A stretch of DNA of 64,000 nt. Origin: Hyphomicrobiales bacterium (lineage in GTDB: Bacteria; Pseudomonadota; Alphaproteobacteria; Rhizobiales; Rhizobiaceae). Where the stretch lies: positions 47,526-111,525 of the forward strand of contig UCCA01000017.1 of assembly GCA_900470805.1 (NCBI GenBank), read 5' to 3'. The position numbers were made by a program, and so were the translations under genes. The notes beneath the pieces are model-generated. The model made no database searches, was not told the DNA's origin, and worked only from the letters and a program-made list of their open reading frames with translations. Every line of letters begins with the position of its first letter. Positions within the stretch are counted from its first letter, which is position 1. Below are positions 51,932 through 60,816 of the stretch, piece after piece.

Positions 51932-51951
51932 CACGGCAATCTGGATTTGTC

Positions 51952-52257
51952 TCAGCTGGCGAGCCGAGAAGGCGTCTCAGTTGTCCCGTCGAACATCTGC
52001 GTCAGCATCTCCAGCACCATATGAACACGCTCGGATTTCACGTAGTAATAGATTGCCTGTGCATCACGCCGGGTAGCAACGAGGTTACTCGCTCTCAGTT
52101 TCGCCAAGTGCTGAGACAGCGCCGATTGGCTGAGGCCGACGCGTTCAGCGAGCTTTCCGACGCCCATTTCTCCATCGGACAACACGGTCAAGACCTGCAA
52201 TCGACTTGCATTTGCCATGACGTTGAGAAGGTTCGCTTTTTCGTCGAACGGGTTCAT
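51952..52257 (-). CDS. NolR-like ArsR-family repressor
   Basis: Start at ATG 52257 (MNPFDEKANLLNVMANASRL); the longer frame to 52410 lacks support. The 101-residue winged-helix protein has VGLSQSALSQHLAKLRASNL and TRRDAQAIYYYVKS, which match the recognition helix and wing of rhizobial NolR. No ArsR-type metal-binding Cys are present. NolR represses nodulation and other genes in Rhizobium/Sinorhizobium. This copy may be the core or an accessory homologue. Confidence 0.85.
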   Translation of the reverse strand: MNPFDEKANLLNVMANASRLQVLTVLSDGEMGVGKLAERVGLSQSALSQHLAKLRASNLVATRRDAQAIYYYVKSERVHMVLEMLTQMFDGTTETPSRLAS

Positions 52258-52454
52258 ATGATATCCCAAAGAGGAGGACGAACGACGGCAGCGTTCTCTA
52301 ATGAAACGTTTACGAATATTCCTGATTCGGTCAACTGCGCACGTGGCAAACCGGTTAGCGAGCAGTTGCCTTGTTGACTTCGGTAGCAAAATTGTCACGC
52401 ATCGCTTCATACTTGGAGCCAGAACGATCCGTTTTTTACGGTCCAGGAAGCAGA

Positions 52455-52880
52455 GAACTCGAGGTCGAAAATCGTTTGTGCAGCCTTTATCTACAATCAG
52501 GAGGTACTCCTCGTCACGCGCGGCTCACCGGAAATGGTCGGCTGAACGGTGGGGCCTTGTGGGCGGACATGTGGATCGCGGTGAAGAGGTCGAGGATGCC
52601 CTCATTCGTGAATGCCAGTAAGAGGTTGGACTGACGCCGACTCGTTCACGCTACTGGCTGTCTGCGAGGCAGACGACAAATAAAGACCACTCCGTTTTAC
52701 ATCTATGTCGTATAAAAGTGATCAGGAGGTATCGGATCGCTCCTCGGAGATGTGCATTCCGACCTCGGATGGTTCAGGCTTCGCGAGTCGGACGACTTGA
52801 CGTTGGCGCTGGATGGCTATCGGCCGATACTGCTAAAACTGCTGCAAGCGCCTATTCTCCAGGGCTACCGTTTGACAGCC
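52455..52880 (+). pseudogene. Dead Nudix hydrolase gene
   Basis: The pieces in order are KIVCAAFIYNQEVLLVTRGS, then in a second frame WGLVGGHVDRGEEVEDALIR, a TAA stop (52619-52621) in place of a Glu codon of the Nudix box (REC-Q-stop-EVGL), and in a third frame GDVHSDLGWFRLRESDDLTL. Two frameshifts and one nonsense change destroy it. An intact gene would encode about 145 residues. Confidence 0.75.
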
Positions 52881-52957
52881 GTTCCAAGATGGCCTTTCTC
52901 CGTGTAGGAGGGCGTCTGACACGGCAGTCTTCAACTTGGCGATTTCCAAGTGGTGTC

Positions 52958-53443
52958 CTATCCCGCGACTGAGGCTGTGTCCTTCAGCACAAGCGGCACC
53001 CTACGGAGTATCGCCTGTAGTTCAGGGTTCCAAGCAAGCTCGGTCGCCTGCTTGATCGTCGACCACTTCAGAGCGCGCCTTCCTTGCTCGGGGAAAACCT
53101 TCTCCATCGATTGGATGGGCATCAGATGGACGCGAACGCGACAAGGCAGCGGCTTTGTCGCCTTCGCATAATGGAAGACGCCAATCTCGGTGCTCTGGCA
53201 TTCGCCGCGCGCGCCGGATTCCTCAAACGCCTCACGCGCGGCCGCCTGCCAGGATGTCTCGCCGTCCTCGATGCCGCCCTTGGGGATGCCCCAGCGGCCG
53301 TTTCTCAGGCTCCCGATCAACAGGACCTCAACACCCTTTTTGGTTCGCCGATAGCATATCGCCCCAGCCTGCTCGACATATTCCGGAAAAACATCCGCAT
53401 CCCGAGCGACCTTAACGGGGAGAAGGCTGGCCAGACTCCGCAT
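52958..53443 (-). CDS. Nudix hydrolase, diphosphoinositol-polyphosphate-type
   Basis: Start at ATG 53443 (MRSLASLLPVKVARDAD); ATG 53482 would add 13 residues. The 161-residue protein has the Nudix box GGIEDGETSWQAAAREAFEE followed by SGA. The WGIPKGG context and YRRTKKGVEVLLIGS start resemble the DIPP-type Nudix enzymes that cut diphosphoinositol or polyphosphate. It lies directly downstream of CYTH-CHAD, which fits phosphate-polymer metabolism. Confidence 0.85.
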   Translation of the reverse strand: MRSLASLLPVKVARDADVFPEYVEQAGAICYRRTKKGVEVLLIGSLRNGRWGIPKGGIEDGETSWQAAAREAFEESGARGECQSTEIGVFHYAKATKPLPCRVRVHLMPIQSMEKVFPEQGRRALKWSTIKQATELAWNPELQAILRRVPLVLKDTASVAG

Positions 53444-53519
53444 GAAGCCGCTCCTTCTGAATTTGGTTGAGATAAATTTCATTGGAGGTCAACGTTCTGA
53501 AAAAGTGCCCGGGCGGCAC

Positions 53520-54965
53520 CTATCGCCAAAACCGTTTCGCTTCAAGGAAATCTTCCGCCGCGCCTTCGGCCTTATCCAGGAGCTTGTCCTTCGACGCCTT
53601 GTCGGACGGGGCCATGTCGGGCTCGATGCCGAGATTTTCAAACACCTGCGGTTTGGTGGCCATGTCGTTGAGGACGCCCAACTGATCCTGTAACGCTTCC
53701 ATACCGGAGATGAACCGCTTGTAACGCCGCAGGGATTTCTTGCTATCAAACAGAGCCGCGAAGAACTCGGCAGCATAGCGCAGCCGTTTGGCATCCTTCC
53801 GCACCTGGTGGCGGTGCTCGTCGTCAGCCTTTGAGAGATCACTGCTGTGCTTCTTGATCTTCTTGCGGAGCCGGTCAAGTGAAGCTGCCGCGAACTCTGT
53901 CGACGATAGGGTGTCTGCCTCAGCCGGGCGATTGGACAGATACGGGCCGCATGCCAGCCATTCCTGCATATCGAGCATCAACGCGCGTGCTCGGGAGGAC
54001 TGCAGAGCGGTCGTTGCGTCGAGGTAGGCACTGGTGCGCGCCTGCAGCAGGGTTGCCTCGAACGCAGCGCTACTGGGGTCGGCAAGCAACACGTCGATGT
54101 TGCGCGCTTCGCCCAACACCGATGCGAGCCATTTCAGTTCGTCTTGGAGTCGAGTGGCCTCCGTATCTCGGATGATCGGTTTGAAGAGCGAAAATGCCGA
54201 GCGCAGTCGGCGCAGCGCCACGCGCGTCTGGTGAAGCGCTGCGGCATTTTGCCGGGTCGCAAAGATGGTCTCGTTCAATCGAAAATGCCGCAGGCATGCA
54301 TAGGCGATGGCCTGGAAGGCATTGATCGGGCTCATCTGGCGATCGAGTTCGACGGGTTCGGCCTTCACCGAAACCTGCACTGGCTCAAGCAACCGATAGC
54401 CACGCTCAGATTTGGCCATAACGCCGAAACTGAATGGCACGGTGGCTTCAATCTTGCGGGCGAGGATGAACAGGCCTTGGAGGCCGCCATCCTTGAGTTC
54501 GAGCTCGATCTCGCAAATTCGTGTCTGTCGATCGCCGATCTCAGCGACGCCGATATCAAGCACCACCTCTATTTTGGATTGAGCTTCGGTCAACGTCCAC
54601 TTGTGACGCGTGACCCGAACATTAAACTGCGGGACCAGATGATCGACGATAGAGCCGAGTGCGCCCCGCAGCGGCGTCACGTGATCAATGACAGGCTCAT
54701 CTTGCTCGACTGGGAATTCCCATTCGGATCGCGCAAAAAGACCGGCCGTGCTCGCCTTCGTGGCCTTGACGGTCTGCTTTCGAGCCTTGCCCTCCTTGCG
54801 GATGCGCAACGAGTAACCGGCGGCTTGCAACGCGTGATCTGGCGTGTCGAAGTAGATCGAATTCTGCTGGACGATCTGCGGTTCTCCGCCGAATAGATCA
54901 GACGCCAGCAAGGTATCGGCGGATTCTGATGAAAGCTCCAACTTCAATTCGGTCTCGTCAGCCAC
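53520..54965 (-). CDS. CYTH-CHAD fusion protein
   Basis: A 481-residue protein. The CYTH domain (1-200) begins with the ETELKLEL signature (ExExK) that binds triphosphates. The CHAD domain (210-480) is helical and His/Arg-rich (ALHQTRVALRRLRSAF, HRHQVRKDAKRLRYAAEFF), the part that binds polyphosphate. Such fusions act as inorganic triphosphatases or polyphosphate-associated proteins. It is upstream of the Nudix gene on the same strand with a 76-bp gap. Confidence 0.93.
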   Translation of the reverse strand: MADETELKLELSSESADTLLASDLFGGEPQIVQQNSIYFDTPDHALQAAGYSLRIRKEGKARKQTVKATKASTAGLFARSEWEFPVEQDEPVIDHVTPLRGALGSIVDHLVPQFNVRVTRHKWTLTEAQSKIEVVLDIGVAEIGDRQTRICEIELELKDGGLQGLFILARKIEATVPFSFGVMAKSERGYRLLEPVQVSVKAEPVELDRQMSPINAFQAIAYACLRHFRLNETIFATRQNAAALHQTRVALRRLRSAFSLFKPIIRDTEATRLQDELKWLASVLGEARNIDVLLADPSSAAFEATLLQARTSAYLDATTALQSSRARALMLDMQEWLACGPYLSNRPAEADTLSSTEFAAASLDRLRKKIKKHSSDLSKADDEHRHQVRKDAKRLRYAAEFFAALFDSKKSLRRYKRFISGMEALQDQLGVLNDMATKPQVFENLGIEPDMAPSDKASKDKLLDKAEGAAEDFLEAKRFWR

Positions 54966-55715
54966 GCGATAACTCCATAATAATGCTCATGCAGTGCGAT
55001 CCGGGGCGCTGCGAGGCCGTACATCGTCTGGTTCGAGAAAAGATCCGGGAGTAGTCATAGCGTCGTGCTGCCCATCTTCCTCGGCGATCGCAGCTCGTCG
55101 AATCGGAACCGCTGGCATTGCGACTGGCGGTATCCATGGCCCGGTGGTCAGCTTTATGCATGCGAGCAGAATCGTCAGAAATGGATGGCGTCATCGACTT
55201 CGACTATCCGCAAGTATTGACAAAATGGCCATGACGATCATTCAAGCCCCTGAAAGCGGATTTATCAAGTCCGTGACTCCTGTTCACATGCCGTATCCTT
55301 TCACATCAGGTTTTTTGTCAATCGTTCATCCAAATGGCATTGAATTTTTCATTGGCAAGGGGATCCCGGTCCGAGCCACTACTAATGTCCGGCCCGACTG
55401 TCGGGCCTATGCAACCTCCTATGTCGAACGGCCCGCAGTGCAAGGGGCTTCACAACCGATCTATTCACGTGAACGGCGCATTCATATGTTCGGCCGTTGC
55501 GTGCGGTACTTGATCGGTGGCCTCGATGAGATCCGCTGAACGAGGGGCGAAATCACATCCACGCATTTGAAGCGGGATTAAGAAATATAAATCTTCTCGC
55601 GGAGCAGGACGTGGCTGCGACCTAACCGTCGCTCGCGGCTACTTCAGAGCCGTATCGTATTCGCCGGCGGTCTGTGTCGAGGCCCAATGCCTTGCTCTGC
55701 GTAATCCCACTTTGA
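54966..55715. other. Long gap with one doubtful gene
   Basis: 750 bp. A plus-strand frame starting at ATG 55231 and ending at 55539 (about 103 residues, MTIIQAPESGFIKSVTPVHM onward) could encode a protein, but there is no clear ribosome site and no recognisable domain. The rest of the gap holds nothing I can support. Confidence 0.35.
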
Positions 55716-56414
55716 TCAATAGTTGAGCTTGGGATACCAGTCCGTGCCGCGGCCAGCCGGCGTCATGTCCAGAATGTTCCAGAGGGGAGCGATATCGACG
55801 GCGCCTCGCGGGTCTTGCCCCGGATCGGCTGCCTCCGCCGGCATCTCGCCGTTGTAGAAAACGCGAATCGTATCACCGTCCTTGTTGTAGACGGTGAACG
55901 CCGGATATTCATATCCCTTGTCGTCGAGCAGTCCGAGGTCTCGGGCGTAGTCGTCGCCGACGGTCTGCACAAAATCGAGGTCGCGCCAGCCGCGCTCGAT
56001 CGCAAACGCCCGCTGCCGCTCGACGGGGCTGCGGCCGAGGATCTTGAACGCGACCCGCTGCTTCACGTCGGCGCCATTGCCGTTCGCGCCGCCGAGGAAA
56101 TTCGTGCACATCGGGCACGGCCGCTCGCGCTGCGGACCGAACATCCAGAAGTAAGTCACAAGAGTGTCGTGCTTTCCGAACAATTCGGCCAAGCCAACCT
56201 CGTTTCCGTTTTCGTCCTTGAAGCGATAGTCCTTCTCGACTACCGGGCCTGGAGGAAGCCGCATGCGTTGTTCGGCAAGCCTGGTGAGATGTCGCCGAAC
56301 TTCGATCTCTTCCGCCAACAGGGCCGTCCTTGCCTCGGCGTATTCGGCGCTTTCGTTTTTAAATCTGCTGGCGCGTTTCGCGGCCAGTTCCGGTGCGGGT
56401 CTCAATTCGCTCAT
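55716..56414 (-). CDS. DUF899 thioredoxin-fold protein
   Basis: Start at ATG 56414 (MSELRPAPELAAKRASRF). The 232-residue protein has YFWMFGPQRERPCPMCTNF, the DUF899 motif with a CPMC pair, and GWRDLDFVQTVGDDYARDL, AFTVYNKDGDTIRVFY. DUF899 proteins have a thioredoxin-like fold and are common in rhizobia and actinobacteria, role unknown. A ribosome site (AGGGAGAAAG) precedes the start. Confidence 0.9.
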   Translation of the reverse strand: MSELRPAPELAAKRASRFKNESAEYAEARTALLAEEIEVRRHLTRLAEQRMRLPPGPVVEKDYRFKDENGNEVGLAELFGKHDTLVTYFWMFGPQRERPCPMCTNFLGGANGNGADVKQRVAFKILGRSPVERQRAFAIERGWRDLDFVQTVGDDYARDLGLLDDKGYEYPAFTVYNKDGDTIRVFYNGEMPAEAADPGQDPRGAVDIAPLWNILDMTPAGRGTDWYPKLNY

Positions 56415-56450
56415 GTCGTCTTTCTCCCTTGCTCCGCTTCTCCACGTCAC

Positions 56451-56688
56451 ATGCCCTTAGACGTACGACAGCAGTCTGGTCCGACAAGGTCGTGCCGATA
56501 TTTTAACTTTCTTTAGCGATTGCTTGTCATCTCGCTGTACCAGACCACGTGTTGTCTTCACCAGGTGACGATTGAGATCCGGCGCGCCTTCCGTCCACAC
56601 ACCGGGCCTCGCTCGTCGAACGCAATCTTCGCAAAATTGACGGCGTTGTGCGCCGCCCGAAACCGCTCTTGATCCCCGACCGCATCCG
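56451..56688. other. Intergenic region, nothing identified
   Basis: 238 bp upstream of the DUF899 gene and downstream of the DUF883-like gene. No sigma-factor box of the GGAAC-N16-GGTT type was found here. Confidence 0.3.
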
Positions 56689-57192
56689 TCATGGGTGAGC
56701 AGCCATCAACGCGTCAGACGAGCACGCTCTACGTCGTTCGGGTGAGGGTTCGCTCTGCGCCACAATCAACCGCGAACGACGTTGTACCAGGCATCGGCAG
56801 TCCCGAGGAATGACTTCTCCTTGGTCTATCGTTGGGCGCCGACGTCGATCCCTCCATTCGCGGACGTCCGCAGGCGGCGAGCTGGTCGCGCCGAATACGA
56901 AGGCGAGCGCGGCGACGACCGCCATGGCGGCGATTGGTTGCTCCCTGATGCGCACTTTGATACCGCCCATGACACCCCGGACTTCCGCCTTTGCAAGCGA
57001 CTTCGTGCCGGAGACGACATCTGATGCAGTCTTTGCGATGTCGGCGGCGTCTCTCCTGAGTGCGCGCATGTTGCTGTCTATAGGATCCGATCCTGCGAAA
57101 GCGTCACGGTCTCCACCGGTCAATGTTAGTGACACGTCGACCGCGTCTTCGGGGTGAGGCGATGCCGGACAGGTCGGGTGCTCGTCTGCCAA
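56689..57192 (-). CDS. DUF883/YqjD-like membrane-anchored protein with an extended tail
   Basis: A 167-residue protein. The core (about 40-105) has an amphipathic helical part, RRDAADIAKTASDVVSGTKS, and one membrane segment, IAAMAVVAALAFVFGAT. Its paralogue at 59333 ends right after the FGAT motif, while this one continues for about 60 Arg-rich residues, which looks like a frame extension past a lost stop. ElaB/YqjD proteins tether ribosomes to the inner membrane in stationary phase. Confidence 0.65.
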   Translation of the reverse strand: MADEHPTCPASPHPEDAVDVSLTLTGGDRDAFAGSDPIDSNMRALRRDAADIAKTASDVVSGTKSLAKAEVRGVMGGIKVRIREQPIAAMAVVAALAFVFGATSSPPADVREWRDRRRRPTIDQGEVIPRDCRCLVQRRSRLIVAQSEPSPERRRACSSDALMAAHP

Positions 57193-57379
57193 TTTGTTGA
57201 CTGCGGTGGGAAACGGGAAAAACCGTTGCGTTCACGATCCCTGTCACGTCCCGTTGACACGGCTCGCGCTTCGGGGGAGGCCGCGCGTAGGGAGGCAATG
57301 GCGGCAATGAATTAAGTTCCAAGATCGCGCCCGCCTTGCCAGACCAGCAACAGCCTCCATGTTCCTCGAAACAAAAACG

Positions 57380-57889
57380 ATGGAGGACATAGTGGTGGAA
57401 TGGCTCGGCGGTTTCGGTGTTCATACTGATATACTCAAGGATCTAGCAGTGTTGCTCGTTGCCTACGTCCTGGCGCTTCCGATCGCTTGGGATCGTGAAC
57501 GGAACGAACGGAGTGCCGGCCTTCGCACCTTTCCGCTCGTCGCCATCGCTGCTTGCGGGTTTATCCAGGCGGCTGAGACGGTCACCCGCGAGAATGCAGA
57601 AGCAACGGCCCGCATCGTCGAGGGCCTGATCAACGGCGTCGGTTTCATAGGCGGCGGTGCAATCCTGGTCGGCAAGGCGAGCATTCGCGGCACCGCGACC
57701 GCCGCCAGCCTCTGGGCGACGGGCGCGATCGGCACCGCAGTCGGTCTCGGCGCTTACGAGACCGCGGTCGTTCTCTCCATCGTCACCTTCGCAACCTTAC
57801 GGGTCATGACGAGCTTCAAGGTTGAAGGCAATGAAAGCTCGGCGGTTCTCACCGTTTCGGACGAGAGCAGCGAGCAAACCAGGCGGTGA
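57380..57889 (+). CDS. mgtC: MgtC/SapB-family membrane protein
   Basis: Start at ATG 57380 (MEDIVVEWLGGFGVHTDI); ATG 57359 would add seven residues. The 169-residue protein has four membrane segments and the MgtC motifs ALPIAWDRERNERSAGLRT, GVGFIGGGAIL and GTATAASLWATGAIG. The family supports growth at low magnesium and intracellular survival. A possible weak GGAAA-CGTT element lies about 150 bp upstream. Confidence 0.92.
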   Translation: MEDIVVEWLGGFGVHTDILKDLAVLLVAYVLALPIAWDRERNERSAGLRTFPLVAIAACGFIQAAETVTRENAEATARIVEGLINGVGFIGGGAILVGKASIRGTATAASLWATGAIGTAVGLGAYETAVVLSIVTFATLRVMTSFKVEGNESSAVLTVSDESSEQTRR

Positions 57890-58430
57890 ACCGGAGGAGT
57901 GACCGAACTGCTCGTCCAGCCAGTCCGATGTCTGTCCCTTAAGGAATGAGCGATAGCCCATCTCGGCCGGCGGCGCCTCGCCGCAGCGAAAAGAAGCAGG
58001 GTCTTCGGACAACGGCGCGCGTCGAACATGAATTCGGCGTCGCTGGCCAAGTTATCGTTTTCTGCCTGCGGGATCAGGGTTGGGCGCTGTACGCGTTGCG
58101 CTCGCCAGCCAGGTGAAAGGTCAGGCAGTGGCGAGGAAATCGCGAAAACTCATCGACGTCGTGAGCCCAGAAATCGCGCTAGACGGCCTTACAGGTGAGC
58201 GAGGGTTTGCCGCGGGTGAACGCCTCAGCCTTTCTCCATGGTCGACGGGTCGAGCTTGCCGAGATTGCGAACGTCCTCGTTCGAAAAGCTAAACATCCGC
58301 TGGGGCTGCCGGCATCAGCACCATATGGAACAGGCCGCCGTGGGACGTCGACCGGTCCTAAGGGGCCGCTGCCTGGTAACGGCCAGGGAAGGTGGTCGAA
58401 CTGTTTGGACGAAACAGCATGAAATAGCGG
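57890..58430. other. Gap with gene debris
   Basis: About 540 bp. A minus-strand stretch near 58240-58290 reads FSFSNEDVRNLGKLDPSTME, which resembles the start of a phasin, but it stops after a few more codons. Nothing intact is present. Confidence 0.3.
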
Positions 58431-58764
58431 CGAAGACCAGGTGTCCTCGGTCTTGCGGCGAAACCGGTCCGCGTAGGATGTCGTCTTCGCCATCCGCCGA
58501 TTGAAGTTCGGATGTCCATCTGTCCACCGCACCGGTCCGCGCTCACCCAGGCCAGTCTTCGCCACCTCAACAGCATCCGAGGAGCCTTAGCAGCGTCTCA
58601 TCGCCGGCAGCATTCTTGACGGCCTGCCGGGCAGCCATCAGCTCCGTCACCAGGCGCGTGCGCTCGACTTCTGGTAGACGAGGATTCGTCTTTCGCCAGA
58701 GCCTCCCGCGCACGACGATGTAGCGGCCGTCTGGCGTCTCCAGGAATGGCCGCTCCTCTCTCAC
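58430..58764 (-). pseudogene. Frameshifted conserved rhizobial gene
   Basis: It starts at GTG 58764, overlapping the DUF4334 stop (GTGA). The first part reads ETPDGRYIVVRGRLWRKTNP and RTRLVTELMAARQAVKNA, then stops near 58567. In another frame VEVAKTGLGERGPVRWTDG and NRRMAKTTSYADRF follow. From memory, rhizobial proteins exist with both halves in one frame (RLWR-TNP ... GERGPVWWTDG), so one indel near 58590 has broken this gene. The 3' end is uncertain. Confidence 0.65.
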
Positions 58765-59294
58765 ACGCCGCCCTCGGATCCCGCTGGGATTACCTTCCGC
58801 AGCCGGAAGAAATACCGACGATCGTCGCCGTTGACGACCATCATGCCGGCGACTTCGTTCTCCGCGACGCGCCCGAAGAAGTCGGCGACAGGCTGCCTGT
58901 CGTAGACCATGGCGGTGGTCTCGAGACCGTCGACCATGCGGAGCGTCAGCTTAGCCGTTGTCCCATGTGCGCGGGCAAGCCTTTGAACATGTGAAAAAAG
59001 CTTGCGGGCAAGGGATGTTCGCCCGAGTGGAGCGAGGCGAATTGCCAGCCTGATCGGAAACGCAGCCGGTTCGAGCGGCACCAAGCGGTCCGGCGTCCAT
59101 TGAAAGAGCAGGGCGTCGGCCCTCAGATCGAGATGAAAGCGCTTGCCGAACCACTGAAGGTTTTCAAGCACGCCATCGAACGGATGGTCCGACGCAACGC
59201 CTTCTCCGCGCCACAGACCGACCATCTCCGCGGGAAGAACAGGCTCCAGCGTCTTGAACCATTTCCGTTGAGCCTCTTGCTGCTCTCCGATCAC
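58761..59294 (-). CDS. GXWXG/DUF4334 domain protein
   Basis: A 177-residue protein. The N-terminal GXWXG part has MVGLWRGEGVASDHPFDGVL, and the C-terminal DUF4334 part has KLTLRMVDGLETTAMVYDRQ and NEVAGMMVVNGDDRRYFF. The family binds or modifies small lipophilic compounds, function unproven. It is co-transcribed with the broken gene downstream. Confidence 0.85.
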   Translation of the reverse strand: MIGEQQEAQRKWFKTLEPVLPAEMVGLWRGEGVASDHPFDGVLENLQWFGKRFHLDLRADALLFQWTPDRLVPLEPAAFPIRLAIRLAPLGRTSLARKLFSHVQRLARAHGTTAKLTLRMVDGLETTAMVYDRQPVADFFGRVAENEVAGMMVVNGDDRRYFFRLRKVIPAGSEGGV

Positions 59295-59332
59295 TGCCTT
59301 CTCGTGTTCCCTGGCGCCGTGCTGGTCGGCAC

Positions 59333-59821
59333 TCAGCGGGTCGCCCCGAACATGAAGGAGAGAGCGGCCACGACCGCAACCGCTGCGATCGGACGCTCCC
59401 GGATCTCGGCTTTGATGCGCTGCACGAAGCCGCGGACTTCCGACTGTGCGAGCGACGTCGCTCCCGAAGCAATTTCGCTCGCCGTATCGCTTAGACGATC
59501 GACGTCCCGCTTGAGCGCCCGCACGCCGTCGCGACCGGCACCGACGCCGTCAGATGAATGGCGACCCTCCCCGGTTGATCGGAGTGCCTGGTCGACCAGT
59601 GAATAGTCCTCCTCTTCCCCAGGCTGCTGTCGCACGCGGTCGGCTTCGTCGCCGTCGATCCGGCCGGAGGGGACAGCGGTGGAGATGATGGAAACCGGAT
59701 CGGAGGCTGGGAAGGTGTCTTCAAGTCCTGTGTCGAGATCGCCGTTGGAAGCGCGCTCGCGCTGCGACTCCTGCTCGATTTCCATGGACCTTACTGCTGG
59801 GGATTCTTTGGGGTCTGGCAT
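59333..59821 (-). CDS. DUF883/YqjD-like protein with acidic N-terminal region
   Basis: A 162-residue protein. The N-terminal 90 residues are acidic and disordered (Glu/Asp/Ser-rich). The C-terminus has SDTASEIASGATSLAQSEV, RGFVQRIKAEIRERP and a membrane helix IAAVAVVAALSFMFGATR, which match the 56689 protein. In E. coli the related ElaB/YqjD family is induced in stationary phase by RpoS. A GGAAC box lies about 60 bp upstream but without a clear -10. Confidence 0.8.
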   Translation of the reverse strand: MPDPKESPAVRSMEIEQESQRERASNGDLDTGLEDTFPASDPVSIISTAVPSGRIDGDEADRVRQQPGEEEDYSLVDQALRSTGEGRHSSDGVGAGRDGVRALKRDVDRLSDTASEIASGATSLAQSEVRGFVQRIKAEIRERPIAAVAVVAALSFMFGATR

Positions 59822-59933
59822 GTTCGCTCTCCTGTGTGTGGAAGGAAGTCCGGCGTCGCGCCGAAGTTCCGTTCGTTTGCCTTGTCGCGGACGAAAAAAG
59901 ACAGGAGATCGCTCTCCGGCCCGTTGACGCCAA

Positions 59934-60491
59934 TCAGCCGACCTTGGACTTCAGCATATCGAGATGGTCGATGTGCTCCTTGATCTGGCCTCGCGCGAGT
60001 TTCGTCACGCTCAGATGTTCGCGGTTCTGGCCGACTGTCAGGTAGTCCTCCTGGATTGTCAGGAGCTTCTTATGGCCGTCGAGCTGCGCCGCGACATATG
60101 ACGGGTCGAAGTCCTTTCCGGACGCCGACTTCAGCTTCTCGAGCGACGATTTGCCGTCGGCGTTGAGCATGGCTTCGACCTCGGCGTTGGTTGGCGGCTT
60201 CAGAGCGCCCTCGGCCTTGCCGTCCATCTCCATCGACTTGAGGATGTCGGCGATCGTCTCCTGTTCGGCGACCTCCCACTTGGCGAATTCTTTCACCATC
60301 GGGTCGGACGCTTTCTCGACGGCGACGCGGCTGGCCGCGAGCGACAGGGAGCCGACTTTCTTGGTGTCGTCGGCGTGCTTTTTTTCGGCGTCGCCCGGAG
60401 CGGCGGCCGTCTGGGCGAAAGCGGGCATGGACAGAAATGCCGGGACTGCGGCGGCGAACGCTGCGGATGTCAGAAGTGTGCGGCGGTTCAT
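59934..60491 (-). CDS. Exported DUF4142 protein (ferritin-like helical bundle)
   Basis: Start at ATG 60491 (MNRRTLLTSAAFAAAV) with AGGAG before it; the longer open frame upstream is not coding. The 185-residue protein has a signal peptide ending AFAQT and a DUF4142 four-helix bundle (DPMVKEFAKWEVAEQETIAD, SSLEKLKSASGKDFDPSYVA, LDGHKKLLTIQEDYL). DUF4142 proteins are common in rhizobial general stress regulons. A GGAAC-N16-GGTT promoter lies 30-54 bp upstream. Confidence 0.9.
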   Translation of the reverse strand: MNRRTLLTSAAFAAAVPAFLSMPAFAQTAAAPGDAEKKHADDTKKVGSLSLAASRVAVEKASDPMVKEFAKWEVAEQETIADILKSMEMDGKAEGALKPPTNAEVEAMLNADGKSSLEKLKSASGKDFDPSYVAAQLDGHKKLLTIQEDYLTVGQNREHLSVTKLARGQIKEHIDHLDMLKSKVG

Positions 60492-60520
60492 GAAGATCTC
60501 CTCGTTGGAACGCGACAGTG

Positions 60521-60545
60521 AACCTTGCTCTAGCCTCGAAGTTCC
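60521..60545 (-). promoter_or_regulatory. EcfG-type promoter of the DUF4142 gene
   Basis: Minus strand reads GGAAC, 16 bases, GGTT, near the alphaproteobacterial general stress sigma factor consensus GGAAC-N16/17-CGTT. It ends 30 bp from the start codon. Confidence 0.7.
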
Positions 60546-60565
60546 AAAGCCGCGCCGATAAGAAC

Positions 60566-60590
60566 GGAACATCCTCGTTAAACCGGGGTT
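60566..60590 (+). promoter_or_regulatory. EcfG-type promoter of the small hydrophilic protein genes
   Basis: GGAAC, 16 bases, GGTT on the plus strand, 25 bp before ATG 60615. It is arranged back to back with the promoter of the DUF4142 gene, so one regulator may drive both. Confidence 0.7.
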
Positions 60591-60614
60591 AGCCCCGCAG
60601 AAGGAGAACGCATC

Positions 60615-60815
60615 ATGGCAACAAACACGCCGAAAGACGGTGCGCCAGGCACCACCGATCAGTCTCCCCGTTGGGAAGGGCCAGAGGAGAGCAGGCCACC
60701 GGGATACCTGCCGGCCAAGGATGACCCGGATCGCGCTGAAGACGCAAATGGCGAAAAGAATGCCGACCCGGAGACAAAAAAGGTGTCCGACGGCCTCAAG
60801 CAGAAAGGCGAATGA
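60615..60815 (+). CDS. Small hydrophilic stress-type protein
   Basis: A 66-residue, highly charged, Pro/Asp/Lys-rich protein (MATNTPKDGAPGTTDQSPRW) without hydrophobic core, so likely disordered. AGAAGGAG precedes the ATG and an EcfG-type promoter lies upstream. The next gene starts one base after its stop. No family recognised. Confidence 0.7.
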   Translation: MATNTPKDGAPGTTDQSPRWEGPEESRPPGYLPAKDDPDRAEDANGEKNADPETKKVSDGLKQKGE

Positions 60816-60816
60816 G

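Noticed and set aside
54144..54896. Plus-strand 250-codon open frame
   Set aside because: It is antisense to the CYTH-CHAD gene, whose domains are clear.
55815..56516. Plus-strand 233-codon open frame
   Set aside because: It is antisense to the DUF899 gene with its CPMC motif.
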